64,000 nucleotides of DNA from Pseudomonas sp. A34-9 (GTDB lineage: Bacteria > Pseudomonadota > Gammaproteobacteria > Pseudomonadales > Pseudomonadaceae), in the NCBI RefSeq assembly GCF_029543085.1, contig NZ_CP119967.1, forward strand, positions 6,021,001 to 6,085,000, given 5' to 3'. The notes beneath the pieces were generated by a model that was given only the letters and a program-made list of their open reading frames with translations, had not been told where the DNA came from and made no database searches. Positions 27,929-35,460 of the stretch are shown in pieces. Positions within the stretch are counted from its first letter, which is position 1; each line of letters begins with the position of its first letter. Position numbers and translations under genes: made by a program.

Positions 27929-28666
27929 TCACATCCCATGCTGGCGCAGCAAGCGCTCATAACTGCCATCCGCCTTCATCGCCGCAATCGCCTTGTCAAA
28001 CCCCGCGACAATCTGCTCATGCTGCGGATTCTTCAGGCTCACCAATATATGCAGGCTGTTCTCACTCAACGGCTTGGGCAAAAACTCCACCGAGTTGCGC
28101 ACCTTGGCTGATTCGCGCGCCAGGTAATACTTCGCCACATACTCATCTTCCAGCGTCAATTTGACCCGATCCGCCGCGAGCATGCGCACGGCCATGGCGA
28201 AGTTATGCACAGGGACTTTCTGCAGCGCCGTGTCGGCATCGAACGGCGCCGAATAGGCGTAGCCGCGCACCACGGCAATCGGATAGGTGTGCAGTTGCTG
28301 CAGATTGGCGTAGTCGAGTGGCGTGTCTTTGCGCTTGAGAAAGCGGATGCGATTAACCAGGTATTCCCCGGAAAACTGGCCCAGCCTGGTCCGTTCGTCG
28401 TTGTACCAAGCGTTGACCAACACATCGTAGCGGCCCTCGCCAACGCCAAGCAGCGCCCGCGCCCACGGCACCTGCTCATAACCGCTGGCATAACCGGCCC
28501 GGGCCAGCGCAGTGCTGACAATGTCGGTGGCCAGTCCGCCGTTGACCAGCGTGTCGTCGGTAAAGGGTGGCCAGATATCAAACACCAGCCGCAGCTTCTC
28601 CGCTGCTGCGGTCTGAGCCAGCAAGAGCAATCCGATCAAAGCAAAGGCTCGATGCAAACGCGGCAT
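27929..28666 (-). CDS. periplasmic solute-binding protein, SBP_bac_3 family, no adjacent transporter
   Basis: This 245-residue protein has a signal peptide (residues 1-22, ending AAAEK) followed by the bacterial extracellular solute-binding fold of family 3, as in polar amino acid transporters (LRLVFDIWPPFTDDTLVNGGLATDIVS). No ABC permease or ATPase gene is next to it, so it may serve a remote transporter or a sensory role. A second orphan of the same family is at 57704. The ligand is not predictable from sequence. Confidence 0.78.
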   Translation of the reverse strand: MPRLHRAFALIGLLLLAQTAAAEKLRLVFDIWPPFTDDTLVNGGLATDIVSTALARAGYASGYEQVPWARALLGVGEGRYDVLVNAWYNDERTRLGQFSGEYLVNRIRFLKRKDTPLDYANLQQLHTYPIAVVRGYAYSAPFDADTALQKVPVHNFAMAVRMLAADRVKLTLEDEYVAKYYLARESAKVRNSVEFLPKPLSENSLHILVSLKNPQHEQIVAGFDKAIAAMKADGSYERLLRQHGM

Positions 28667-28921
28667 GCTTGAAAATCCTTAGCGGGCGAGTTGCCCAGCA
28701 TGTTTTCAGTCAAAACCCCAAGGCCCCTTACCGGCAAAACCCAGGCCCTAACATTAGCTCATTGCAGCCAGTGCACAGCGCTCTTCAGCAGATTACACAA
28801 AGTCGCCGCGGCTGCGAGAAAGGAATGATGGCATTTTGACCTTTGTCACAGACTCTTAAGCCATAAAGACATCTTTGCCGCAGGCGCTTAGTATCGGGCG
28901 ACACGTTCAGGGAATCGGAAA

Positions 28922-29374
28922 ATGACAATCGAGTGGATCTGCAAACATCACAGTGATCTGGGCAAGGAGCAGCTGTACGCGCTGTTGAAGCTGCGCTCGG
29001 ACGTGTTCGTCGTCGAGCAGAAATGCGCATATCCGGACCTCGACGGTCAGGATCTGGAGGGCGACACCTACCATTTGATGGGTTGGGAAGATGATCAGTT
29101 GATGGCGTATCTGCGCCTGCTCGATCCCGAGTCCCAAGGCGGGGACGTCGTGATTGGCCGCGTGATTACCGCACCGCAGGGGCGAGGCAAAGGGCTGGGG
29201 CACGAGATGATGGAGCAGGCGCTGAAGCAGGCCGAAAAACACTGGCCGCAGGTGCCGATCTATCTGTCGGCGCAGGCGCATTTGCAGGGGTATTACGGCA
29301 AGTACGGGTTTGTCGTGGCGGGTGAGGAGTATCTGGAGGACGACATTCCACACATCGGGATGCGTCGTGCCTGA
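28922..29374 (+). CDS. GNAT-family N-acetyltransferase, ElaA type
   Basis: This 150-residue GNAT protein contains the acetyl-CoA-binding loop VITAPQGRGKGLGHEMMEQAL (around residues 80-100, here quoted in part) and the ElaA-type N-terminus LGKEQLYALLKLRSDVFVVEQ. The C-terminus GYYGKYGFVVAGEEYLEDDIPHIGM matches the ElaA end. It presumably acetylates a small molecule or protein amine, but no substrate is known. It starts just after its own promoter gap. Confidence 0.85.
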   Translation: MTIEWICKHHSDLGKEQLYALLKLRSDVFVVEQKCAYPDLDGQDLEGDTYHLMGWEDDQLMAYLRLLDPESQGGDVVIGRVITAPQGRGKGLGHEMMEQALKQAEKHWPQVPIYLSAQAHLQGYYGKYGFVVAGEEYLEDDIPHIGMRRA

Positions 29375-29376
29375 AC

Positions 29377-29584
29377 AGCCCTCACCCTGGCCCTCCCGAA
29401 ACGTCGGACCGCCCATAGGGAGAGGGGACTGACCGAGTTGTGCTGCGCTATCCACCGACCTGAAAAACCGCGTCGATTATGGATTCAGAGAAATTCGCTC
29501 AAGTCGGCGAACTTCTCCAATATCCCCCAATCGGCTCCCTCTCCCTCTGGGAGAGGGCTGGGCGGGCGGCGTTCCGATGAGGGG
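29377..29584. repeat. MITE-like element, copy 3 (reverse orientation)
   Basis: About 205 bp match the element at 11310-11505 when reverse-complemented, including GTCGATTATGGATTC and the GGGCGGCGTTCCGATGAGGG end. The left end has a small internal insertion or substitution (CCCGAAACGTCGGACCGCCC). It lies between the convergent ends of the acetyltransferase and winged-helix genes. Confidence 0.75.
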
Positions 29585-29588
29585 TTCT

Positions 29589-29885
29589 TCAGGGATACTC
29601 CAGAACTGCCTTGATCTGCCGCAAATTGCGCTCGATCCACCCACGATCAATCGCCCCCCACTCACGAATCCGATAGCGCCCGGCGTGATTACGCGCGCCC
29701 TCCTCCTGCTCGAACTCACAAACGATATCCAGATCGGCCAGCGCGGCAATGGTGTCCTGCGCCGTGCGCCGGGGCATGCCGGTCACTTCGGTCAGCGTCG
29801 GCACGCTCGGCGCCAGACCGCTGTCGATCAGGTACGCCACATACAAGCGGCGGTAGAAACTGCTTTTGGTCTTGCTGACGTCCAT
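29589..29885 (-). CDS. small winged-helix DNA-binding protein
   Basis: This 98-residue protein is predicted to be mostly a winged helix: the helix-turn-helix is PSVPTLTEVTGMPRRTAQDTIAALADL at about residues 25-51, followed by beta-wing residues (VCEFEQEEGARNHAGRYRI). No effector domain is present. It lies 24 bp downstream of the metallopeptidase gene on the same strand, so the two are probably cotranscribed. Its targets are unknown. Confidence 0.75.
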   Translation of the reverse strand: MDVSKTKSSFYRRLYVAYLIDSGLAPSVPTLTEVTGMPRRTAQDTIAALADLDIVCEFEQEEGARNHAGRYRIREWGAIDRGWIERNLRQIKAVLEYP

Positions 29886-29909
29886 CCCTACCTTCCTGGT
29901 TGCGTACTG

Positions 29910-30404
29910 TTAAGCCTGCAGATCCCGCCACGTCAGGTACACGCGCAGATCAAACTCGACCTGGTGATACCCCGGCAGCATGTGCTCGCACAATTTATAA
30001 AACGCCTTGTTGTGATCCGACTCCTTGAAGTGCGCCAGTTCATGCACGACGATCATTTTCAGAAAGTCCGGCGCGGCGTCTTTGAACAACGAGGCGATAC
30101 GAATCTCTTTCTTGGCCTTGAGCTTGCCGCCCTGCACCCGCGAAACCGTGGTGTGCAGACCCAGTGCCCGGTGCGTCAGGTCGAGGCGGTTGTCGAAAAG
30201 CACCTTGTCGATGGCCGGCGCGTTGCGCAGGTATTCCTGCTTCAGGTCCAGCGCGTAGCTGTACAGCGCCTTGTCGCTCTGCACGTCGTGCCGTCCCGAA
30301 TAGCGTTGATTGAGGTATTCGCCCAGACGCCCTTCGGCGATCAATTGGCGCACCTGATCCTGTAATTGCGCGGGATAGGCCTGGAGGTACTTCAACACAG
30401 TCAT
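29910..30404 (-). CDS. YgjP/DUF45-family zinc metallopeptidase
   Basis: This 164-residue protein has the HExxH motif (VVHELAHFKESDH, His121 and His125) and the Asp-His after it that mark the YgjP-like SprT/WLM clan of metallopeptidases. The frame is open to a TTG at 30452, but the ATG at 30404 gives the usual N-terminus. The biochemical substrate is not established for this family. It is cytoplasmic, without a signal sequence, and pairs with the winged-helix gene downstream. Confidence 0.8.
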   Translation of the reverse strand: MTVLKYLQAYPAQLQDQVRQLIAEGRLGEYLNQRYSGRHDVQSDKALYSYALDLKQEYLRNAPAIDKVLFDNRLDLTHRALGLHTTVSRVQGGKLKAKKEIRIASLFKDAAPDFLKMIVVHELAHFKESDHNKAFYKLCEHMLPGYHQVEFDLRVYLTWRDLQA

Positions 30405-30448
30405 GGACGAGCGACACGGTTCGAAAAAGGTGCGCCAGTGTAGCGAAT

Positions 30449-32572
30449 TCAACCGGGCAGCGCGCTCCAGTCAAACGGTTCGGCGAAGCTGGCAGCGTCC
30501 TCGGCGATCAATGGCCGGGCCACGAGGAAGCCTTGCACATACTCGCAGCCGTGGGCTTGCAGCCATTGGTATTGCTCGATGGTTTCCACTCCTTCGGCGA
30601 TCACCAGCAAACCGTATTGCTTGCACAGACTGATGACCGTGCTGACCAGCGAGGCGTCTCGCCTGGAGTCCGGCAATCGGGCAATAAGATGGCGATCAAG
30701 CTTGAGGGTATCGAGCTCCAGATCGCGCAGATGCGCCAGCGAGCACGGCCCGGAACCGAAGTCATCCAGCGCCACGCGTACACCGAGATTGCGCAGCAAA
30801 CGCAACTGCTTGCGGGTTTCGTCGGGGTTTTGCATCAAGGCTTCTTCGGTGACTTCGACCTCCAGTTGCCGAGGCTGCAAAGCGTGCCGCTCCATGACCT
30901 GACGCAATTCAGTGACCAGATTCGGCAGGCTGAACTGGGTGTTGCTCAAACTCACGCCCAGCACCAGATCTTCGGCAAACAGGGTGTCCCAGGCTTTGCG
31001 CTGACCGGCGCCGCGATGATAAATCCAGCTACCGAGGCGACTGATCAACCGCGCTTCTTCCAGCAGCGGCAGGAACAATCCCGGCGGCACATCGCCCACG
31101 CTCGGATGCTGCCAGCGCAATAACGCTTCGAAGCCACGAATCTGGCCGCTGTCGATGGCCACTTGCGGCTGATACACCAGATTGAAGTCGCGGTTCTCGA
31201 TGGCCGCGCGCACGCTCTCTTCGAGCATCAGCCGCGAGCGTGCCCGACCGTTCATTTCATGATCGTAAAAACGATATTGCTGTCGCCCGGCTCGCTTGGC
31301 TTCGTACATGGCGATGTCGGATGCACGCAGCAATCCGTCGAGGTTCGAGCCGCAGTCCGGATAGGTGGCGATGCCGATGCTGGCGCCGAGGGCGATGTCC
31401 AACCCTTCAATCTGCTGACAGATCGACACCCGTTCAATCAGTTTTTCGGCAATCTTCGCCGCTTGCTCGGGAAACTCCAGATCCAGCAGCGCGGTGAATT
31501 CATCGCCGCCCATGCGCGCAAGAATATCGAACGGCCGCAGGCAGGCTTTCAATTGTTCGGAGACCCAGCGCAACACGCGGTCGCCGGCATCGTGACCAAG
31601 CGAATCGTTGACCCGTTTGAAGCCGTCGAGATCCAGATACAGCAAAACCCAACTGCTGTCGCTGCGCTCACCGCGCAGCAACAGGTTTTCAACCGTCTGG
31701 TAAAAGCCGCGACGGTTGAGCAAACCGGTCAGCGGATCGGTCACTGCCTGAAATTCGAGCTGCTGGTGCAAGTGCCGCACCACCGACATGTCCAGCACCG
31801 TCACCACCATCGCATGTTGTTCGCTGGGCAACGCCGCGCAGGACAGCGCCACCGGCACCTGTTGGCCAGGCGCCGTGCGCAGCAAGGCGTCGTGCAGCCT
31901 CAGCGTTTCACCACGTTTATAGCCGGCATAAAACTCGGAATCAGCCCACACCGGAATGTGCGGCTTCTGTAGAAAATCAAGAAACTCCTGACCTTCCAAC
32001 TCCTTCACCGGCGCATTCAGCAACCGCGAAATGGCCGGATTGGCGAAGCGGATCAAACCGTCTTCACCCACCACCAGAATGCCCTCGGCGGCGTTATCCA
32101 GCACCGACGCGTTGAAAGCGCGCGCCACTTCCAGGTCATGACTCAGGCGTTGCAAGGCGCGACGATTGCGTTGGTGTTCCAGCAACGCCTGCACCTTGGG
32201 CTTGAGGATCTGCGGGTCGAACGGCTTGAACAGGTAATCCACCGCGCCACTGGCATAGCCCTTGATCACGGCGTCCTGGGATTGTTCGTTGGCGGTCAGA
32301 AAGATGATCGGCGTCAGGCGCGTGCGCTGGCTGCCACGCATCAGACGCGCCACTTCAAAGCCGTCCATGCCCGGCATCTGCACATCCAGCAGCACCAGGT
32401 CGACGTCATGCACGAGCAGAATATTGAGCGCTTCGAAACCGGAGGCTGCGGTGAGGACGTGCCAATCCTGGCGCTGCAGCAACGCGCGCATGCTGATCAG
32501 ATTTTCAGGGTAATCATCAACGATCAAAAGGACAGAGCTGCCTTCACCTGGCGGGGGTTGCGCGCATTCCAT
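30449..32572 (-). CDS. response regulator with PAS, GGDEF and EAL domains
   Basis: This 707-residue protein combines a receiver domain (about residues 14-130; phosphoacceptor Asp63 in LVLLDVQMPGMDG), a PAS domain (about 165-270), a diguanylate cyclase domain with intact GGDEF (ARMGGDEFTALL), and a phosphodiesterase domain with EALLRWQHP and ALDDFGSG. It should make or break cyclic-di-GMP under control of a histidine kinase; which activity dominates cannot be told from sequence. The ATG at 32572, after AAGAGAAG, is preferred to an upstream start at 32638. No cognate kinase gene is adjacent. Confidence 0.9.
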   Translation of the reverse strand: MECAQPPPGEGSSVLLIVDDYPENLISMRALLQRQDWHVLTAASGFEALNILLVHDVDLVLLDVQMPGMDGFEVARLMRGSQRTRLTPIIFLTANEQSQDAVIKGYASGAVDYLFKPFDPQILKPKVQALLEHQRNRRALQRLSHDLEVARAFNASVLDNAAEGILVVGEDGLIRFANPAISRLLNAPVKELEGQEFLDFLQKPHIPVWADSEFYAGYKRGETLRLHDALLRTAPGQQVPVALSCAALPSEQHAMVVTVLDMSVVRHLHQQLEFQAVTDPLTGLLNRRGFYQTVENLLLRGERSDSSWVLLYLDLDGFKRVNDSLGHDAGDRVLRWVSEQLKACLRPFDILARMGGDEFTALLDLEFPEQAAKIAEKLIERVSICQQIEGLDIALGASIGIATYPDCGSNLDGLLRASDIAMYEAKRAGRQQYRFYDHEMNGRARSRLMLEESVRAAIENRDFNLVYQPQVAIDSGQIRGFEALLRWQHPSVGDVPPGLFLPLLEEARLISRLGSWIYHRGAGQRKAWDTLFAEDLVLGVSLSNTQFSLPNLVTELRQVMERHALQPRQLEVEVTEEALMQNPDETRKQLRLLRNLGVRVALDDFGSGPCSLAHLRDLELDTLKLDRHLIARLPDSRRDASLVSTVISLCKQYGLLVIAEGVETIEQYQWLQAHGCEYVQGFLVARPLIAEDAASFAEPFDWSALPG

Positions 32573-32893
32573 GCTGCTTCTCTTGTCGGGACTTTTGGTC
32601 GGTTTCCGGTAAAAACCGCACACATACTGAGCCTTCACTCTAGTACTGGATCCAACAAAGCAGAAGCTGTCATCAGGCCATCATTTAACCAAAGCGTGAG
32701 TTTGCCGACTAACGGTCACCGCTCAAGCCCCCGGAAACCGGCACAGATGGCATTTCGACAGGATGTTGACGTCAATCATCTGCCAAACGGGCGTTAACAA
32801 AATTTCCCTCTACGCTTATAAAGGCCGCCCCAAAACGTGCGGGCTAGAGCTTCTGGCACGTACGTGCAGTGAAACTTGAGTGGAAGAACCGAC
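32573..32893. other. intergenic region between the GGDEF-EAL gene and the alginate lyase
   Basis: This 320-bp gap separates divergent genes and must contain both promoters. A TATAAAGG at 32818 could be part of a lyase promoter. No repeat or small reading frame was supported. Confidence 0.4.
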
Positions 32894-33562
32894 ATGATCG
32901 ATCTCGCAACCTGGAACCTCAGCGTTCCCGTTGGCAGCCCGCCATACACCGTCGAAACCTCCAAACTGGTGAACGGCTTCAAAGATCAGTACTTCCATTC
33001 CGACACCGGCACCTTGTTCTTCTGGTCACCGGTTACCGGGTCAAAAACCGAAAACGCCATCTACCCACGCACCGAATTGCGCGAAACCTACAGCAACGGC
33101 ACCCTGCGCAACTGGTACTACCCGGATGCCGACAACTCATTGCGTGCGACCGTGACGGTGAACAAGGTGCCGAGCTCCGGCAAGATCGTCATCGGCCAGA
33201 TCCACGCGTATGAAAGCCAGAAGCCGATGGTCAAACTTGAATACCAATACAAGACCAAAACCGAAACCGGCAACCTGGTGATCAAAGTTCGCATGCACCC
33301 GGACGAGGATGAGAGCCGCGTCATTACCCTGGCTACCGGGATCAAGCTGGATCGCGAATTCAACTACCTCATCCACTTAAGCCCCGGCGGCGCACTCGGC
33401 ATCAGCGCGGCGGGTTATCAGTGGGACTCACAGATCAGTGCGACGTGGCGCAACAAGCCGTTGTATTTCAAGGCTGGGGTTTATGTGCAGGACAACACCG
33501 GGTACACCAGCGAAGGTGGCCAGGTAACCTTCTCCAAACTCGACATCGATCACGACAAATAA
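32894..33562 (+). CDS. polysaccharide lyase family 7 (alginate lyase)
   Basis: This 222-residue jelly-roll protein of PL7 should cleave alginate by beta-elimination. All three family motifs are intact: RTELRE (residues 59-64), QIH (102-104) and YFKAGVYVQ (191-199), which supply the catalytic His and Tyr and the substrate-binding Arg. There is no signal peptide from the ATG at 32894, and the upstream sequence offers none, so secretion would need another route. P. aeruginosa PA1167 is a comparable single-domain PL7 enzyme. It is followed by a type-A REP pair. Confidence 0.9.
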   Translation: MIDLATWNLSVPVGSPPYTVETSKLVNGFKDQYFHSDTGTLFFWSPVTGSKTENAIYPRTELRETYSNGTLRNWYYPDADNSLRATVTVNKVPSSGKIVIGQIHAYESQKPMVKLEYQYKTKTETGNLVIKVRMHPDEDESRVITLATGIKLDREFNYLIHLSPGGALGISAAGYQWDSQISATWRNKPLYFKAGVYVQDNTGYTSEGGQVTFSKLDIDHDK

Positions 33563-33587
33563 CCCGCCCGCCCAACGCATTCTCCCG

Positions 33588-33679
33588 GTAGAAGCTGCCG
33601 GAGGCTGCGATCTTTTGATCTTGTTTTTGATTCTTGAAAGACAAATCAGAAGATCGCAGCATTCGGCAGCTCCTGCAGG
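33588..33679. repeat. REP pair, type A (diverged)
   Basis: A mutated copy (GAAGCTGCCGGAGGCTGCGATC) faces a better one (GATCGCAGCATTCGGCAGCTCC) across an AT-rich centre. Confidence 0.85.
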
Positions 33680-33742
33680 TTTCAGCAGCCATTTCCGCTT
33701 CGATCAAACGGACTTAAAAAACGTAGCGAAATCCAAAAACGG

Positions 33743-33767
33743 TATAAAAACCTGTCAGACCTGACAG
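33743..33767 (+). promoter_or_regulatory. TATAAAAA-CTGTCA dyad upstream of the first beta-rich protein
   Basis: TATAAAAACCTGTCA is followed by GACC and TGACAG, giving a perfect CTGTCA-N4-TGACAG dyad. Nearly the same block (14 of 15 bases, then CTGTCA-N4-TATCAG) lies at 35327-35352 upstream of the second beta-rich gene. The regulator is unknown. Confidence 0.5.
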
Positions 33768-33830
33768 TTGGCCCTGTTAACCAACCCCGATAACGTTGGT
33801 TGACACGTCAATCCGCCAAGAAGCCACGCC

Positions 33831-34241
33831 ATGCCAGGTCCACTCGGAAACTTCTGCAACGACGACAACAGCTTCTGCATAGACATTACCCATGCAAACG
33901 CAAACAACGGGCAGTTGTGGGGCACGCTGAAAGATAACGCTCAGAGCTACCCGATTGCAGGGTCTTATTACCACCGAGACAGCACCTACACCGACGTTTG
34001 GTTCATGGCCGACAACGCCGATGCAAAAGACAGCTGGCAAGGAGAAATAGACTGCTTGAGAGGTTACCCGACACTCAGCGCCATCCGCGCTCATGCGACG
34101 GGAGAAGGTCGCCACGTCCTGACCGGTTATCACTTGAAAGAGAAGCCTGCTCCCCAGTCAATTCAATGCGCCCATTCAAGTACGCAGACACCGCTTTACG
34201 GTGGGCTACTCGTTCATTTGAAGCGCTGGATGCTTGGTTGA
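33831..34241 (+). CDS. small beta-rich protein A, avidin-like pattern
   Basis: This 136-residue protein has no signal peptide and no confident family match by eye. The first 105 residues alternate in a way that suggests a small beta-barrel: CIDITHANANNGQLWGTL, YPIAGSYYHRD, TDVWFMADN, SWQGEIDC and HVLTGYHLKEK. The order of a Gly-x-Trp-like start, NNGQL-xGT, xxGxY, xxWF, SWxG and a final TGYH recalls avidin/streptavidin, but the conserved first Trp is missing, so this is only a suggestion. The last 30 residues look unrelated and may be a frame extension. It aligns with the protein at 35461 (Gly6, Cys16, Thr20, NGQL, GxY). Confidence 0.55.
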   Translation: MPGPLGNFCNDDNSFCIDITHANANNGQLWGTLKDNAQSYPIAGSYYHRDSTYTDVWFMADNADAKDSWQGEIDCLRGYPTLSAIRAHATGEGRHVLTGYHLKEKPAPQSIQCAHSSTQTPLYGGLLVHLKRWMLG

Positions 34242-34261
34242 GCCGTTTTAGTTCCAGCCTT

Positions 34262-34277
34262 TAAACAGCGCTGTTTA
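34262..34277. repeat. perfect 16-bp palindrome
   Basis: TAAACAGC joins directly to GCTGTTTA, 20 bases after the stop of the beta-rich protein A gene. It has no U-tract, so it is more like a protein-binding site than a terminator. It also marks the beginning of the long leader of the DUF6124 gene. Confidence 0.5.
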
Positions 34278-34389
34278 GATCTGTCCGCTGTTACTTCCGG
34301 ATGCCTACAACAGCTTGCGTCGTTGCCTACCACTACGCCAGAATCCGCCGGCTTGTGAGCCTGGCGGGCCATCGGTAACTTGATTCGCG

Positions 34390-34612
34390 TCACTGATTTC
34401 CAGTGATCGGGTTTAGTAGCCCGAGGTTTCAAGCGTTGTGCACAAGCATCTGTCAGTCAGGTATTTCCATACCTGCGCTTGATGGTAACTGTGCGCAGGG
34501 CACCTTCGGGTGCGCCGGCTTGCTCGAAACCCCGGTCTACTAACCTGCGTACAGTTGCCTCCACTTTGATTTAGTAGCCAAAGCGGGGGCACTCCAATCA
34601 GGTTTCGAGCAA
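34390..34612 (+). ncRNA. highly structured leader of the DUF6124 gene (candidate structured RNA)
   Basis: Several strong helices can be drawn by hand. TCACTG/CAGTGA closes 34390-34406. CGGG/CCCG closes 34408-34423 with loop TTTAGTAG. CAGGTAT/ATACCTG closes 34458-34475. A long stem pairs GGTAACTGTGCGCAGG (34484-34499) with CCTGCGTACAGTTGCC (34544-34559), 16 pairs including two G-U; it encloses GGCACC-TTCG-GGTGC. CTTTG/CAAAG closes 34564-34583, again showing TTTAGTAG in the loop. TTGCTCGAAACC (34520-34531) is the exact complement of GGTTTCGAGCAA (34601-34612), the bases directly before the start codon. The region is non-coding. I do not recognise an established RNA class. Confidence 0.6.
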
Positions 34613-34975
34613 ATGACAAAATCAACGCCGCACCCGCCAGAAACAGATCCCGCATCGCCCTACGAATCCCTCGATCCCAAAAAGCTCCACGACGCCGCCG
34701 AACGCGCCCTCGACCACTACCTCAACCCAGCCGCCCACATCATGGCGAGCACTCGCGAACCCGAGGCCATGTACCTCGCCAACCCGAAATACAACACCGA
34801 ATCCCTGTTGGCCAACGCCAGCGAAACCCTGGGTTCAGCCAGCGAAATGCTCAACAACTTCGCCGCCATGCTCGACACCTCACACCGCAAGACCGCGCTG
34901 GGCATCGCACAGGTCGTCATGCTTGGAGAACTGGCGGTGAATCAGGCACTGGATCATGTCGAACTAAAGGAATAA
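34613..34975 (+). CDS. DUF6124/DUF3077-type small Pseudomonas protein
   Basis: This 120-residue soluble protein is predicted to be helical, with an N-terminal Pro-rich stretch and the family-like core DPKKLHDAAERALDHYLNP, followed by LLANASETLGSASEMLNNFAAMLD and a C-terminal GIAQVVMLGELAVNQALD helix. Proteins of this kind are frequent in fluorescent pseudomonads, often in several copies, and have no known function. No ordinary Shine-Dalgarno lies within the 12 bases before the ATG, which can pair with an upstream segment of the leader, so translation may be structure-controlled. It is followed directly by a terminator. Confidence 0.75.
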   Translation: MTKSTPHPPETDPASPYESLDPKKLHDAAERALDHYLNPAAHIMASTREPEAMYLANPKYNTESLLANASETLGSASEMLNNFAAMLDTSHRKTALGIAQVVMLGELAVNQALDHVELKE

Positions 34976-34983
34976 CCGCCCAC

Positions 34984-35013
34984 AAAAAACCCGCCTCATG
35001 GCGGGTTTCTTTT
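34984..35013. terminator. intrinsic terminator after the DUF6124 gene (duplicate of the fba terminator)
   Basis: AAACCCGCC-TCAT-GGCGGGTTT with flanking A and T runs works on both strands. An almost identical hairpin lies at 35826-35847 beside fba, and sequence similarity continues beyond both hairpins into the fba 3' end. Confidence 0.9.
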
Positions 35014-35033
35014 AAAGCAGTTTAACGGTCAGG

Positions 35034-35097
35034 CTTATTTAACCTTGGCGTTCAACTGCCCTTCAGATAACGCCGAAAAATCGCTTCCGGCAAAATC
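35034..35097 (-). pseudogene. decayed copy of the fba 3' end
   Basis: From the stop-codon position the segment repeats the end of fba (35874 onward): TTAACCTTGGCGTTCAACT, then CCCTTCAGATAACGC and ATCGCTTCC. Scattered substitutions and at least one missing base break the frame after a few codons. Together with the duplicated terminator at 34984 it forms a direct repeat of about 115 bp with 35820-35938. It is a scar, not a gene. Confidence 0.85.
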
Positions 35098-35460
35098 TTA
35101 ATTAATAAATTCGTCTCCCTTTGACAGACAGAATTTCAAAACTACCAGCTCCTTAGTGAACAGCACATGCAATACCTACTCCTCAACCATGGATGCGCCA
35201 AGGGTGCTTCTAATAATTAAACCTTACGGACAGAGCCATAAATCCTGATGTCCTTTGATTTTTGATCTGCCCCGCAATTACTTATAACCATTTAGTGAAT
35301 CGCCCGACCAGAACATCGCAAATAACTATAAAAAACTGTCATTTCTATCAGGTTACAGAAGCCCGCCTTCAACCTAACCTCATCAACGTGATACGAAAAA
35401 AACCACTTCGGACTGGCATGCAGCCCGAGCCTTAAATATCGCGAACGAAAGGTTAATATA
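35098..35460. other. AT-rich non-coding stretch upstream of beta-rich protein B
   Basis: This 360-bp segment has clearly lower GC than the rest of the window and no supported gene. It holds the motif TATAAAAAACTGTCA-TTTC-TATCAG at 35327-35351, shared with the promoter of the gene at 33831, and a plain AAAGG ribosome-binding site before 35461. Confidence 0.55.
35327..35351 (+). promoter_or_regulatory. TATAAAAA-CTGTCA motif upstream of beta-rich protein B
   Basis: The block matches 33743-33767 in 14 of its first 15 bases and keeps the same spacing to a weaker right half-site (TATCAG instead of TGACAG). It is about 110 bp before the start codon at 35461. Confidence 0.45.

Noticed and set aside
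29466..29500. Short open frame inside the element at 29377
   Set aside because: The sequence matches the MITE-like element at 11310 in reverse orientation, so it is repeat sequence rather than a gene.
34262..34277. Terminator for the first beta-rich gene
   Set aside because: The palindrome is perfect but has no loop bases and no U-tract, so it does not meet the usual intrinsic terminator pattern.
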